Origin: Calendula officinalis
Taxonomy: Eukaryota; Streptophyta; Magnoliopsida; Asterales; Asteraceae
Direction: 5' to 3'
DNA: 64,000 nucleotides
Assembly: GCA_963853835.1 (NCBI GenBank)
Contig: OY970820.1
Location: forward strand, 75,202,909 to 75,266,908
Shown: positions 35,828 through 46,547 of the stretch, in pieces
Layout: every line of letters begins with the position of its first letter
How positions within the stretch are numbered: position 1 is the stretch's first letter
Position numbers and translations under genes: made by a program
The notes under the pieces: model-generated
Databases searched by the model: none
What the model was told of the DNA's origin: nothing
The model's input: the letters and a program-made list of their open reading frames with translations, nothing else

Positions 35828-36332
35828 TGTCAGGATCGATTAACCCAGACGGATTAATTAATCACAGATCTATAAACTATGAGAAGTTGCAGCGGATCAA
35901 CCCTCTAGTTTAATTGATTAAGAACAATGAATACTGTTTATGAATGCGAATGCGAATAAGAACACAGTAATCACAAAAAGCTTCAATGTATATTAATGTT
36001 ATCGATCAATACACACGTATGTTTACAATTCATAAGGAACTATATATACTAGTCCTTGAAGCCTAAAATATTAACCTAGTTATTCTAGGATTCGATTACA
36101 ATTGAATTACATAAAGATATACATTCCTTAACTAACTATGCTAGAATCTTGAATACGATCAGCACCAAAAATAGACGTAAGCAGTGTTTGTCATCATCAG
36201 TAGTAAACTTGAGATCAGTAGCATCAGTAGTATTTGCATTTCTGCCCCATCAGTACTATTCTTCAGTATGCATGAATCAGTACTAACTGCAGCATCAGTA
36301 TTAGAATGTTATATCTGATTTACATCCCAACA
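35828..36332 (-). repeat. Copia-2 5' LTR
   Basis: Same length and ends as the copy at 25122-25626. The CAGTAGT cluster is retained at about 36178-36302 with a few substitutions. Confidence 0.93.
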
Positions 36333-36337
36333 ACCGT

Positions 36338-36415
36338 GATGACGGCCTCAGGACAGAAGACACCTCAACTGGTTTTGTTAAAATCGTTGCTTCCTTTGAA
36401 TCAGTTGAGGGCCCA
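36338..36415 (+). pseudogene. Copia-1 third ORF, short middle fragment
   Basis: These 78 bp between Copia-2 and the Gypsy element belong to Copia-1. They read TSTGFVKIVASFESVEGP in the frame that continues after the Gypsy at 56258. Joining 25121 to 36338 and 36415 to 56258, minus one copy of each duplication, gives a plausible continuous third ORF, apart from a frame break near 25080. Confidence 0.75.
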
Positions 36416-38193
36416 TGTAACGACCCGAAATTGTAAATAAATAAAATATGTAAAAATATGATAATTATGGATAAATCATATAAAACACGTGGAAATTGAT
36501 TTCGTGTCGTTTGGACACCGTACGGGAAAGTTATGGGCGAAACCGGGTCGAGACAAAGATAAAAAAATGCAGCCCTGCTGCCTAAGAGAGTTCGCGACGC
36601 GAACTATTGGTGGCGATCGGGAAGTAGGGCCAGGTAGTTTGGCTTTGGGTCGCGAAGTAGTTCGCGTTGGGTTAGCGATCGCTAAGTTTGCGATTGAAAT
36701 GCAAAGTTAGCGACGCGAACTTAGTTCGCGCCGCGAAGTCTGGTCGAGCAGCATTAAAGTCGGGTTTGAGCTCATTTAATGCATTTCAATACCCTAGTTT
36801 TCTCCCTCTCGAGCTTGTGAACGATTTTGAGTGCAAATCATCAATTGGAGCAGATTTCTTGGTCAAATCTTGTGATTCTTCACTCCTAGTTGAAGATTAA
36901 AGGTATATCTTCACTCCTTTGTAGTTTTAGCTTTAGATCTATGGGTTTAGAAGCTTGGGTTTGAAACCCTAGTTCTTGGGTTGGTGATTAATGGTTAAAT
37001 AAAGGTTGTATACACTTAATAGAGGGTATATTGACAAAGGAAACAAGTGTATGATTTTGATTTGTAAGAATCTTACGGGTTGGTAAAACCTAGGGTTTGG
37101 TAAATCACCATATTTGGGGGAATGGATTGATGGGTGTTATCTAGAGGTAGATGAACACATTGGTAGTAGTTTGTGATAATAATCTTGTTGTGATAATTGT
37201 TTTAGACATTCGGTGAAGTATTGAAGTGGACGAATTGTGAGCAAGGAACCGGCGGAAGGAATACGGTTAAAGCATCTTTGTTACTAAGGTGAGTACGTGT
37301 GGAACTTTACTGAGTACATAGCCTATGAAATACATTTTATTAATTGTGTTATGGTCTATTTGCTTATTTGTATAGACTAGTAGTTAGTAGTTAGTTATGC
37401 CGATAGTTGTATTGGACTAACTTGTTTGATGATAGACGTGATAGCCGAGAGCTAGATAGACATAACCATTGGGTTATGATATGTTGAGATGATGTGATGA
37501 TGCGGGGGACCCCCGGTCATGAGAGGGTGGAATGAGGGGCAGTTGGGTGGATTCCCATCGACTCATCCACGATAGGTGTGGAGTGAGGGGCAGTTGGGTG
37601 GATTCCCATCGACTCATCCACAATAGTAGTCTTGCTAACTGGAGGTAGTCCGGCGAGTAAGGCAGGTATTGGTAGATTGGGCGAATCCCTCTTGCCAGTA
37701 TCTTGAGGCTTATTAATGGCGATGGATTTCGGTTAATAAGTCAAGGTGGTTCTAGTTAGATCGGGGCAGCCCGATGACTAGATATGATTGCTAGGAAAGC
37801 AAGGTATTAGAGTCACAATAGGGTGACTAGATAGATGGATGATTCTTACATGTTTGTTTGTTTGTTTGTCATTCGGTTATTATTATTAACTTTGGGTCTA
37901 AACCCATGTAGCTCACGAGACGTTTTTGTCTCACGTACTCCTTGTTTTGTTTTGCTATGTACTCAGGTTCGGGATCGAAGGCTTAGGTACGCATGGATAG
38001 AGATGCGGGACCTAGATTAGAAGAACACTAGATTGGATTTAGTCTTAGCTTGGTTATGATCTATTTTGTAACACCTACTTTTATACTCTGATTTCATACC
38101 AAGGTTTTTGTAAATCCAAATTGAGGATGTTCTTCTATTTATAAAAATGTTTTATTTTGGCCAATAATTGGTATTAAAATTTGAGGTGTTACA
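36416..38193 (+). repeat. Gypsy 5' LTR
   Basis: It begins TGTAACGACCCGAAATTG and ends GAGGTGTTACA. It has a CGCGAA/TTCGCG cluster (separate entry) and a 51-bp tandem duplication at about 37525-37575 and 37576-37626, each with GGGGCAGTTGGGTGGATTCC. A GGGGGACCCCC palindrome lies near 37505. Confidence 0.95.
36591..36738. promoter_or_regulatory. CGCGAA/TTCGCG cluster in Gypsy LTR
   Basis: Seven copies of CGCGAA or its complement occur in about 150 bp, several as facing pairs (TTCGCGACGCGAA). AGCGATCGCT and TTTGCGATTG lie between them. In the right LTR (54677-54800) only three intact copies remain, owing to a 24-bp deletion and point changes. The CpG density is high for the surrounding AT-rich DNA. 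Confidence 0.65.
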
Positions 38194-38196
38194 ACT

Positions 38197-38208
38197 TGGT
38201 ATCAGAGC
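38197..38208 (+). other. Gypsy primer-binding site
   Basis: TGGTATCAGAGC three bases after the LTR matches the 3' end of initiator tRNA-Met. Confidence 0.9.
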
Positions 38209-38441
38209 TATAGTTTAAGTGAATTAGGTTGGATGACCATCCTAGTCTTAGACTGTAGCATTAGGAATATAAGATTCCTTAAGAGCATAGGTTGACCTTG
38301 AGACTTTATACTAAGTTTAGGGTTGAACCTAGGGGACCGATGAAATTTGATATGATTTTGGATATTGAGTCTTATACGACTATGGGTTGTACACAAGGTA
38401 CTAAATGTTTAATGTCTTTCGTATAGCCTTGATTGAAAGAA

Positions 38442-41400
38442 ATGGTGACCACGCGTAGAAGTGGTAAAGCCCCGGAAGGCCGGGAGGAGGAAGTACCTCC
38501 TGTCGAGAGGGTGGTTGAGCAAGAAAGTCAACCGTCGATGCATCGGGTTGATGAGTCGGAGGTTGGAGCTAATAGGACTCCGGTCACTATGGCGGATGTC
38601 CAAACTATTATCGATCAAATCAAGGGAACAGTGGCCGAGGAAGTACACCGAATTATTGGAGACCGTGAGAAATCGGGTGGAGGCCGTGAATCCGAGGCTA
38701 GATCGGAGGAGAGAACCGGGGGTAGTGGCACCGGGGAGGAGAAATCCTCCACGGGTGGCCAAAGTGATGCTAGGGCTAGGCCCATTGTGAAAGAGGGTTG
38801 TTCGTTTAAATCCTTCATGGCTTGTAAGCCAAATGTGTATACGGGTAGTTCGGACCCGAAAGTAACGATGAGGTGGATTCGGGAAACCGAGAGGGTTATC
38901 GGTAGTAGCAAGTGTAAGGATGCCGACATGGTGACGTATGCGTCACAACTATTGAAAGAAGATGCTATGGTATGGTGGGATATCGTGTATGAGACCCTCG
39001 GGAGGGAGGTGATTGAGAAGATGTCGTGGGATGAGTTTACCACGAGGTTGAAAAAGATATTTTGTCCTGAAAGAGATTTGGAGAAAATGCACGAGAAATT
39101 CTTGACCCTTAAGAAGGGTGATATGTCGATTGAAGAGTATTCAAGAGAGTTCACGGGATTGCTTCCGTTTGTTGCTAAAACCTACTCGGATGAGAGGTTG
39201 AGGGTGGTCCGGTACGCTAGTGGGTTACCGTGGGACTACCAGTTGGAGGTGAAGAGGGCGGTTTCACTAGATGAGGCCATTAGTGCCGCCCGGAGTGTAG
39301 AAGAGGTGAATGTGGCACGGGTTGCCTAGAGGGCCCATGTGGGCGAGAAGAGAAAAGCCGAGAGTGGCTCGGGTACTTATAAGAAGGGGAAGTTCACTTC
39401 GAGCTTCTCTAAACAAGGAAGTGTTGGCCCGTGTAAGAAGTGCGGGAAAAATCATACCGGAATATGCCGAGGAGAGTCAAAAGCTTGTTATAGTTGTGGC
39501 AAGTTGGGGCACATAGCCCGGGATTGTAAGGCCAAGTTGTCGGCTGATGTGGAGTGCTATTCATGCCATGAAAAAGGGCATTATAGCAATGTATGCCCGA
39601 AGAAGGGAATCGAGTCAATGGTGTCCACGGCTCAAAAGAAAGTGGAACCGGCTAAGGTGAAGGGGCGATCCTTCCAACTCACTCGGGAGGAGGCGAAGGA
39701 GGCACACGATGTGGTGTCAGGTACTTTATTCATTAACTCCTTGCCAACTCATATTTTGTTTGATTCGGGTTCCAATTATTCGTTTGTGTCTTATGAATTC
39801 GGTTGTAAATTGAATGTGCCGTCCGAGATGTTAAATGAAGTTTATGAGATAGAGGTAGCCGACGGGAAAACGTCTATGGTCGAATGTATTTATAGAAATT
39901 GTGAAATAGAGATAGACGGTAGAAAGTTTAAGGTGGATTTGTTGCCCATGGGAATTAGGGCGTTTGATGTGGTTGTCGGTATGGATTGGTTGGGTATGCA
40001 CCAAGCCAAGATTTTGTGTGGAAAGAAAATAGTGTCGATTAGGACACCCGAGAATGAGAAATTGTATGTGTATGGGGAGAAACGACATCACATGCCTAAT
40101 GTGATTACCGCCATTAAGACAAGGAAAAGTATATCGAAAGGTTGTGCATCATTTATTGCATATGTATTAGATGGTCGAAAGGAAAAGAAGTCAATGGATA
40201 ATGTCAAAATTATTCGGGATTTCCCCGAGGTATTTCCCGATGACTTGCCCGGTTTGCCACCGGAGAGACAAGTCGAATTTAAAATTGATTTAGTTCCGGG
40301 AGCGACGCCGATTGCTCGTGCTCCATATCGTTTAGCTCCCACCGAGATGCGGGAATTGATGACCCAATTGCAAGATTTGTTAGATAAAGGTTTTATTCGT
40401 CCGAGTTCGTCACCGTGGGGTGCACCGGTGTTATTTGTTAAGAAGAAAGATGGTTCGATGAGAATGTGTATCGACTACCGAGAGTTGAACAAGGTAACTA
40501 TTAAGAACCGTTACCTGTTGCCGAGAATTGACGACTTATTCGACCAATTGCAAGGTGCTAGTTATTTCTCGAAGATCGATTTGAGGTCGGGTTATCACCA
40601 AGTTCGGGTGAAAGAAGGCGACATCGAGAAGACGGCTTTTCGTACACGTTATGGTCATTATGAGTTTCTAGTGATGCCGTTTGGTCTTACGAACGCGCCG
40701 GCTATTTTTATGGATTTAATGAATCGGGTTTGTAAACCGTTCCTTGATAAGTTTTTGATCGTATTTATTGACGACATTTTGATTTATTCGAAAACCGAGG
40801 AAGAACACGAAGGTCATTTGAGACTTGTTCTAGACTTGTTGAAACGGGAGAAGTTGTATGCAAAATTCTCGAAGTGTGAATTTTGGTTGCGGGAGGTGCA
40901 ATTCTTAGGTCACGTGGTGACGCGTGATGGTATTAAAGTTGATCCGTCCAAGATTGAAGCGGTGTCAAATTGGGAGCCTCCGAGTACTCCTACCGAAGTT
41001 AGAAGTTTTCTTGGGTTAGCCGGTTATTACCGGAGATTTATACAAGACTTCTCGAGAATCGCGATTCCACTCACGAAGTTAACAAGAAAAAGTGAGAAGT
41101 TTGTGTGGGAGAAGAAGCAAGAAGAGGCGTTTAAGTTGTTAAAAGAAAAGTTATGTAACGCGCCGATCCTTACGTTACCGGATGGTATGGAAGACTTTGT
41201 GGTTTATAGTGATGCTTCGAATCAAGGGCTCGGTTGTGTGTTGATGCAACGAGGTAGAGTGATCGCGTATGCCTCGCGACAATTGAAGAATGCGGAATTA
41301 AGGTACACGACACACGACTTGGAATTGGCGGCGATTATATTTGCCTTGAAGTTGTGGAGACATTATTTGTATGGTACTCGGTGTACGTTGTACACGGATC

Positions 41401-41615
41401 ATAAAAGTTTACAATATGTGTTCACTCAAAAAGATCTTAATATGCGACAAAGAAGGTGGATCGAGTTGATAGCCGATTATGATTGTGAGATTGTGTATCA
41501 TGCGGGGAAGGCGAATGTGGTGGCCGATGCCTTGAGCCGAAAGGTTTATGAGAACCCGAACCGGGGAATTTTGACTCGTATAGAAGTCGTCTCGAGTATT
41601 ATCAAAAGAATCAAG
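38442..41615 (+). pseudogene. Gypsy gag-pol, part before the Copia-3 insertion
   Basis: The ATG at 38442 opens a single gag-pol frame broken only by a TAG at 39327-39329. Gag carries the retrotransposon capsid region (FMACKPNVYTGSSDP, WWDIV, MSIEEYSREFTGL). Two zinc knuckles follow (CYSCGKLGHIARDC and CYSCHEKGHYSNVC, about 39485-39597). Protease shows LFDSGSNYSFVS. RT has FKIDLVPGA, WGAPVLFVKKKDGSMRMC, SKIDLRSGYHQVRV and FIDDILIYS. RNase H has VYSDASNQGLGCVLMQ and TDHKSLQY, ending near VVADALSRKV. Copia-3 cuts the frame after codons reading IIKRIK; reading resumes at 53052 with no codon lost apart from the duplicated TCAAG. Confidence 0.93.
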
Positions 41616-41797
41616 TGTTAGGTCACAACAACCCTGGTTTATAATGTTAATTGATAGAATATTATACTTAGAGAAATATTAAAGTGATAACACAAGAATA
41701 TGGTCAATGTATAAATCCACTAAGTGTGGCTTGTTGCGGAATAACAAGACCACTGATCAATTACAAAAGATGTGAATGTGTAAAGTAATTTGGTGAG

Positions 41798-41863
41798 TAC
41801 TCCTTTGCAAGATGATCTCTATTTATAATGTTATAGAGATCTTACATAATGAGCAAAGGAGTA
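41798..41863. promoter_or_regulatory. Nested inverted repeat enclosing the Copia-3 TATA box
   Basis: Outer arms TACTCCTTTGC (41798-41808) and GCAAAGGAGTA (41853-41863) and inner arms GATCTCTAT (41814-41822) and ATAGAGATC (41833-41841) are perfect. TATAAATA on the minus strand (41820-41827) straddles the inner arm and loop. The same structure is in the other LTR at about 52738-52803. Confidence 0.7.
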
Positions 41864-41933
41864 ACCGAAGGACTAAGCAAGGAAAATGACTAAGATCAAG
41901 GGATTTGATCTTAGTCCGTTACTATACTGAGTA

Positions 41934-42012
41934 TCACTCAGTCCTTCTACTCAGTATTACTATTTGATACTGAGTACTGATACTGAGTTCTAATACTGGT
42001 CACTCAGTATCA
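41934..42012. promoter_or_regulatory. ACTGAG/CTCAGT word cluster in Copia-3 U3
   Basis: Six copies of ACTGAG or its complement occur in about 80 bp, mostly as ATACTGAGT or ACTCAGTAT, including a facing pair ACTGAGTATCACTCAGT. The cluster is upstream of the TATA box in the direction of transcription. The same word recurs dozens of times in the body (for example 43405, 43531, 45236, 46480-46530, 48420, 49075-49105, 50068, 50652). Confidence 0.7.
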
Positions 42013-42193
42013 GACCTAAACTTAGCTATATTATTCTACATATTAATCAAAGCTAGTCTAGGTTGTTTTGTTATCTTAAGATCCAAAGGGGTAAGGCTTT
42101 TTGCCTTAACAATCTCCCCCTATCTAATGATAACAAAACAGTTACAAAGAGAAAACTGAACAAAATAAGCTACAGGCTGCAAAGTCTTCTTCT

Positions 42194-45100
42194 TTAGTCT
42201 TTGTTGATCGATTCAAACTCGTAGAAGACTTCTTTCTTCACATGGATGAACTCTTCTCTTTTCTTCAGTTCATCTTGCCTGTTGTTTAGTACAGCAAATA
42301 TCTTTTTTCTAAACCAAGCATCTTCTTTCTTGGTTATCATCCATTTAAGGCCCACCAAATGGCTGATAGGAGCTTTTGCCAAATCTGCTTCAGTAATGAA
42401 GCATTCCCTGTCATCTGAGTCAGTATACATGTATCCAGATGTTGGATATATGGTACTCTTTTGATCCTGAAAAATGAGATTAGGGGGAACAGTATATGTG
42501 GGAATTATTCTGAAAGTATTAAGACACTCAGGTTTGTTGTTCCTCATAGCTTCAGTCATCACACTGAGTGCCCTGTATTCTGCTGCATAAAGAATGCCTT
42601 TTTCATAGCATATAGCAGATACAGCCCAGATTTCATCCATCATCACTTGGGCTTCAGAAGATCTTGAAGGCATTTCCTTGATCAGTCTAGCAATTTTTAT
42701 CCAATCATGAAGTCCCATATTTTGAATGTCATGGAGAAGAAACTTCATTGGAGGACTGACTGGCCCAGTACAAGTTGCAACAATTGATCTATCAACAGTT
42801 TTGACCTTTATTTTGTTGACAAACTCATTTAGCCAGTATATGTCTCTTACAGTTGGAAATGCTTTCTTCCTCAGCATACTCATCCTTGTTTCCCTATATC
42901 TTGTTCTTTGTGCCACAATGTTCCAATACTGTTCAAGTAATTCATCTCCAGTTCTTCTTACAGTATGAGATCTTCTTGGAACATCTTCAGACTCAGATTC
43001 AGGTTCTTCCTTAACAGGGAAGAACCTTTGGGCTTCAATCTCATCCTCAGCTTCACTCTTTCCCTCAGTAAACTGAGCAGATCTTCTAGGTCTTGAGATT
43101 AGAGGAGCTGGATCTTGTTCTTCACTAGATTCTGAGGACATAACCACATTTGTCATTCTTCTGGTTATTGGTCTTCTAGGAATTCTAGAAGGTCCTTCAG
43201 CCTGAGATGAGATAGATTTTCTTGTATGCTCTTCATCATCTGAGAATGATGATGAAGAGGTTTCTTTATTTGCTTCATCCAATGCAAAGTTTAAAAAATC
43301 TTCTGATTCCACTGGATGTTCTTCATCTTCATCATCAGCAATGGGCCACACAAAAGGTCTATAGACCACAATTTGTAAGTTATTTTCTTCTAGAGCAGGT
43401 GGCTCAGTATAAACTTGCTGTGGTTGGTCAGTATGAGTCTCCCCCTGAGCAGATGGCTCAAGAGAGTCTTGAACTTGTAATTCTGACCTTGTTCTTTGTC
43501 TTCTTCTCTCATACTGAATGCGAAATGGCTCAGTATGAGGCTTTGCTGATGTTGTTGTTCTTGTTGTGGAGGTTGATCTTCATTCAATCTTCTTCTTTTC
43601 TCCCCCTGAGCAGATGGCTCAGTTTGATCAACCTCAGTATCTCTTTGTCTCTTCTCCCCCTTTTTGTTATTATTTGATGAGGAGGGAAGAGGATCAGTAT
43701 CACCACCCATGTCCCCTTCATGTTGTTCAAGAGTAGGGGAGGGCATGGGCTCAGTTGCAGCATCAGTATCACCAGCACCTCCTTCTCCTTCTCCTTCTTC
43801 ATTGTGATCACCATGTGAACCTGGTGGAGTTTGTGGAGGCTGCTGTGGTTGTTGAAGGAGTGATACTGACTGTTTTATTAAGTCAATATCACCACTCATC
43901 TTGTCCATTCTGGCTAGTATTACATTTTGAGTTTGTTGGATGGCCAGAATGTGCTGCATGATTGCTTGCAGAGTCACTTGATCTGCTGCAGCTTGAGATG
44001 CCTGAATACCCTGCACAGATGGTGCTAAAGAAACAAAAAGATAAAACTGGTTAGAATGAAAGGTTTATCAAATAGAATTGTGGTGTTGTTTAATTCTACA
44101 ATCATTTAAACAGAGTTTGTGAAGTCTGTATTTCATCTGGTATTGGATGAAATATTGTGGACTTGTGCATAGCATGTGTAAGAAGATTTTAGTAAAAGTG
44201 AGTGTGAAAATTTAAGTAGCTCAGTATAGGATAAGTCACATTTACTAAAAGGTTTGGGTGTGGGAATTCGAAGCCTGGGATGTGCTTCTTGTTATTTTCA
44301 ATGTTTATCACTCGGTATTAGAGTGATAACAGAAATGTGGCTAAACCCCATTGGATATTTTTGGATTTTGTGGCTTAAGGGTTTGGGATCATTTCTTGAA
44401 TGATGCTACCCAACTCAAAAATAAGTTGGTCATCATTCAAGCAGCACCAGTGGGTGTCAGTATGACATCAACCATCATTGTCTCTTTAAATGTTGAGACA
44501 ACTGTAGACTGACAATGATCAATTTAGTGTGCTCAGTATATGAATTTTGCATAGCAGCAGTGGGCTAGCTATGTTGGCCATAAGAGGATATATATTTGAA
44601 AGATCGTTTGAGACTTTGGTCAGTATTGAGTTGGTACTGGCCAATACTTAGTCTCTATTTGGGAATGAAATATATATATATAAGTTTAAGGGCTTTTTAG
44701 AAATTCATACCTGAGACTCTGTCAGATTCCCTTCGAGCATCTGCAGAGGTCGGTGCAGGATCATGTGTTTGTTGAGGTGCAGCACCAACATCTTCAATAC
44801 CGACCTCTCTGTCATGCTGAGCACCTTCCAGTGCAGTTTGTGCATATTGAATCTCCACATCAAGAGGAACATGAGGTTCCTCAATTTGTTGAGCAGGTGG
44901 AGCTTGTTCTGGACCTGGAAGGTCAGCGGTGGCTGCAATAAAGCTTTGGGCTTGAATAGATGCAGTTAATGATGGAACATTTGCAGGCTGCACCTCCTCA
45001 GATGATAAGTTGCCCATAATGATAGGAGAAACATTCCTTCTTCTTCTTCGAAGGACCAGTGGTGTGTCTTCTGAGGACTCAGTTTCAAGAATGTTTTCAA

Positions 45101-46085
45101 TATGAGGAGCAGCAAGATCTTGTGCAGGTGGAGAGATAGTTGGTTCTTGAACTTGTGGGACATCCTGCATCTCAATATCTTGACCTGCCTGTGCTCCATT
45201 TCCACTATCATCATCATCATCATCATCATTGTCTGACTCAGTATCAGACAGATCTTCTTCATCATTTATATGTTCTTGAACAATGGCCCACATAGGAGGA
45301 CTTAGAAGAGGTTCTCCTTCTCTTGGTCTGTAAAAGAAAATCTTCTCACTGAGTGGAGGAAGATCAACTCTTGGACTGTGAAAATCATCATAAATCTGTG
45401 TGGGCATTGAGTGTTGAAAGATGAGTGATAGAAATCTGCAGAAAGGGACATTGCATTCCCTTGTATTTGCTCGAACCAGTGTAGCTAATTCATTGAAAAT
45501 TAGGCGAGCATAATCGATATTTCTTCCGTAGTACAGAGCATGTACTATTTGCATCCCAAATTCGTTTATTTGGTCCAAAGCTCCCGTCTTGTGGGTCATA
45601 CATCGAATGATTGTGGTGATAAGAATACCCCACATAGGACCAAATTCATTTCTTTTGATTGTGCCCGTTGTTCCTCTTCGACCCAGAAAAGGCAGTACAG
45701 AGCGTGCCTCTAATCTATCAACAAATGGGTCATACTGAGCTTGGGCGGGAAGTCTCAGTGCTTCACGAATGATTGCAGTAGAAACAAATGCCCTTCTTTG
45801 ATCTCTAATTACCCACCCAGCAATCATATCTGGAGAATCGAGTGTAGCGGAGTACCAAAACTCGCATAGCATCTCTGGGTAAATTGCTCGAGGAGACAAG
45901 GTCAGTGCACGAGCAATTGGGCAATTTTTCAGAAAAGTCACAATGTTTGTGAACTCTTGGCATGCCCAGGCTTGAGGAATATTGAAATTTGCTGTGATGT
46001 TGTTCCTCGCAAACCTGGGTACTTCATTATTTCGGAATTGGATTTCCGATTGAACGTCTGGAGCAACAAAAGTGTAATTCGCCAT
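42194..46085 (-). CDS. Copia-3 third ORF, with a candidate intron
   Basis: Exon 1 runs 46085-44711 and exon 2 runs 44024-42194, joined in frame (phase 1) across a GT-AG intron. A one-base shift near 43550 in a CAACAACATCAGCAA run breaks exon 2. The N-terminal domain (about residues 35-245) shows NCPIARALTLSPRAIY, LCEFW, GPMWGILITTII, ALYYGRNIDYARLIF and CRFLSLIFQH, each matching Copia-1 and Copia-2. An acidic Asp run and Pro/Gln/Glu-rich linkers follow. A helical stretch with IQQTQNVILARMDKM is in exon 2. The C-terminal region (43000-42194) contains RRKAFPTVRDI-like basic/helical sequence and a folded-looking block (LNTFRIIPTYTVPPNLIF, HLVGLKWMI, WFRKKIFAVLNN). No known domain was recognised; function is unknown. 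Confidence 0.75.
44025..44710 (-). other. Candidate spliceosomal intron in the Copia-3 third ORF
   Basis: On the minus strand TCAG|GTATGA (44711/44710) and TTTGTTTCTTTAG|CA (44025/44024) are good plant splice sites 686 bp apart. Joining them keeps the reading frame. The unspliced frame stops four codons into the intron. The intron is AT-rich and carries several CTCAGT/CAGTAT words. Confidence 0.65.
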
Positions 46086-46547
46086 CTGTGATTTTGATTT
46101 GAAAGAATTTGCTTGCTAAGAGAAAGTGAAATCGTTAATCGCAGAGAGAATTGAAGATGAAAGAAAGGAATAACAGTTAAAAAAAATTGAAGTAAAAATA
46201 AACGGTTATTTATAGGAGATTTGAAAGATAATTAAGGTATTGGGAAGTAAAAACGGCTGATTTGACTGCCTTATCCTCTGCCAACGGTAACTTTCTTATT
46301 AAGAAAGGTTACCGTTTGAGCAGTATGAGGATTAAGCTCGGTGTAAGAGCCGTCATACCCCAATACCAAATAAAAAAAAATTAATTTAAAAAAAATTTTA
46401 AAAATATAAAAACAATTAATTTACTCTTGAAATTAATAAAAAAAATAAAAATTTTAAATTTTAATGATAACAGACAAGTGATACTGAGTGGTCAGTATCA
46501 ACAGGAGTGATACTGAGTGCTCAGTTTTAAAGAAATTTTAATAAAGA
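46086..46547 (-). other. Copia-3 spacer between pol and third ORF
   Basis: AT-rich with long A/T runs (46370-46460). ACTGAG words lie just after the pol stop (46482-46528) and a CAGTATGAG lies near 46322. It could hold a promoter or leader for the third ORF, but nothing definite is visible. Confidence 0.4.

Larger units (their letters stand above)
25122..36332 (-). mobile_element. Copia-2: full-length LTR retrotransposon inserted in Copia-1
   Basis: Two 505-bp LTRs (25122-25626 and 35828-36332) are flanked by a perfect ACCGT duplication (25117-25121 and 36333-36337). The element reads on the minus strand: PBS, gag, pol, third ORF, polypurine tract. The LTRs differ at about 11 of 505 sites (2.2%, by eye). 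Stops in gag, breaks in pol and a lost catalytic Asp in RT show it is inactive. Confidence 0.95.
41616..42111 (-). repeat. Copia-3 3' LTR
   Basis: Plus-strand ends are TGTTAGG and TTAACA. The polypurine tract is adjacent (42112-42122, TAGGGGGAGAT on the minus strand). The LTR has a nested inverted repeat around its TATA box and six CTCAGT/ACTGAG words (separate entries), plus a hairpin GACTAAGATCAA/TTGATCTTAGTC near 41887-41915. Confidence 0.95.

Noticed and set aside
36489..36900. Plus-strand ORFs in the Gypsy LTR, repeated near 54576-54963
   Set aside because: They lie wholly inside the LTR, have no domain, and differ between the two LTR copies by frame-changing indels.
43755..43961. Poly-Leu/His ORF opposite the Copia-3 third ORF
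   Set aside because: It is a shadow of a Gln/Pro/Gly-rich linker.
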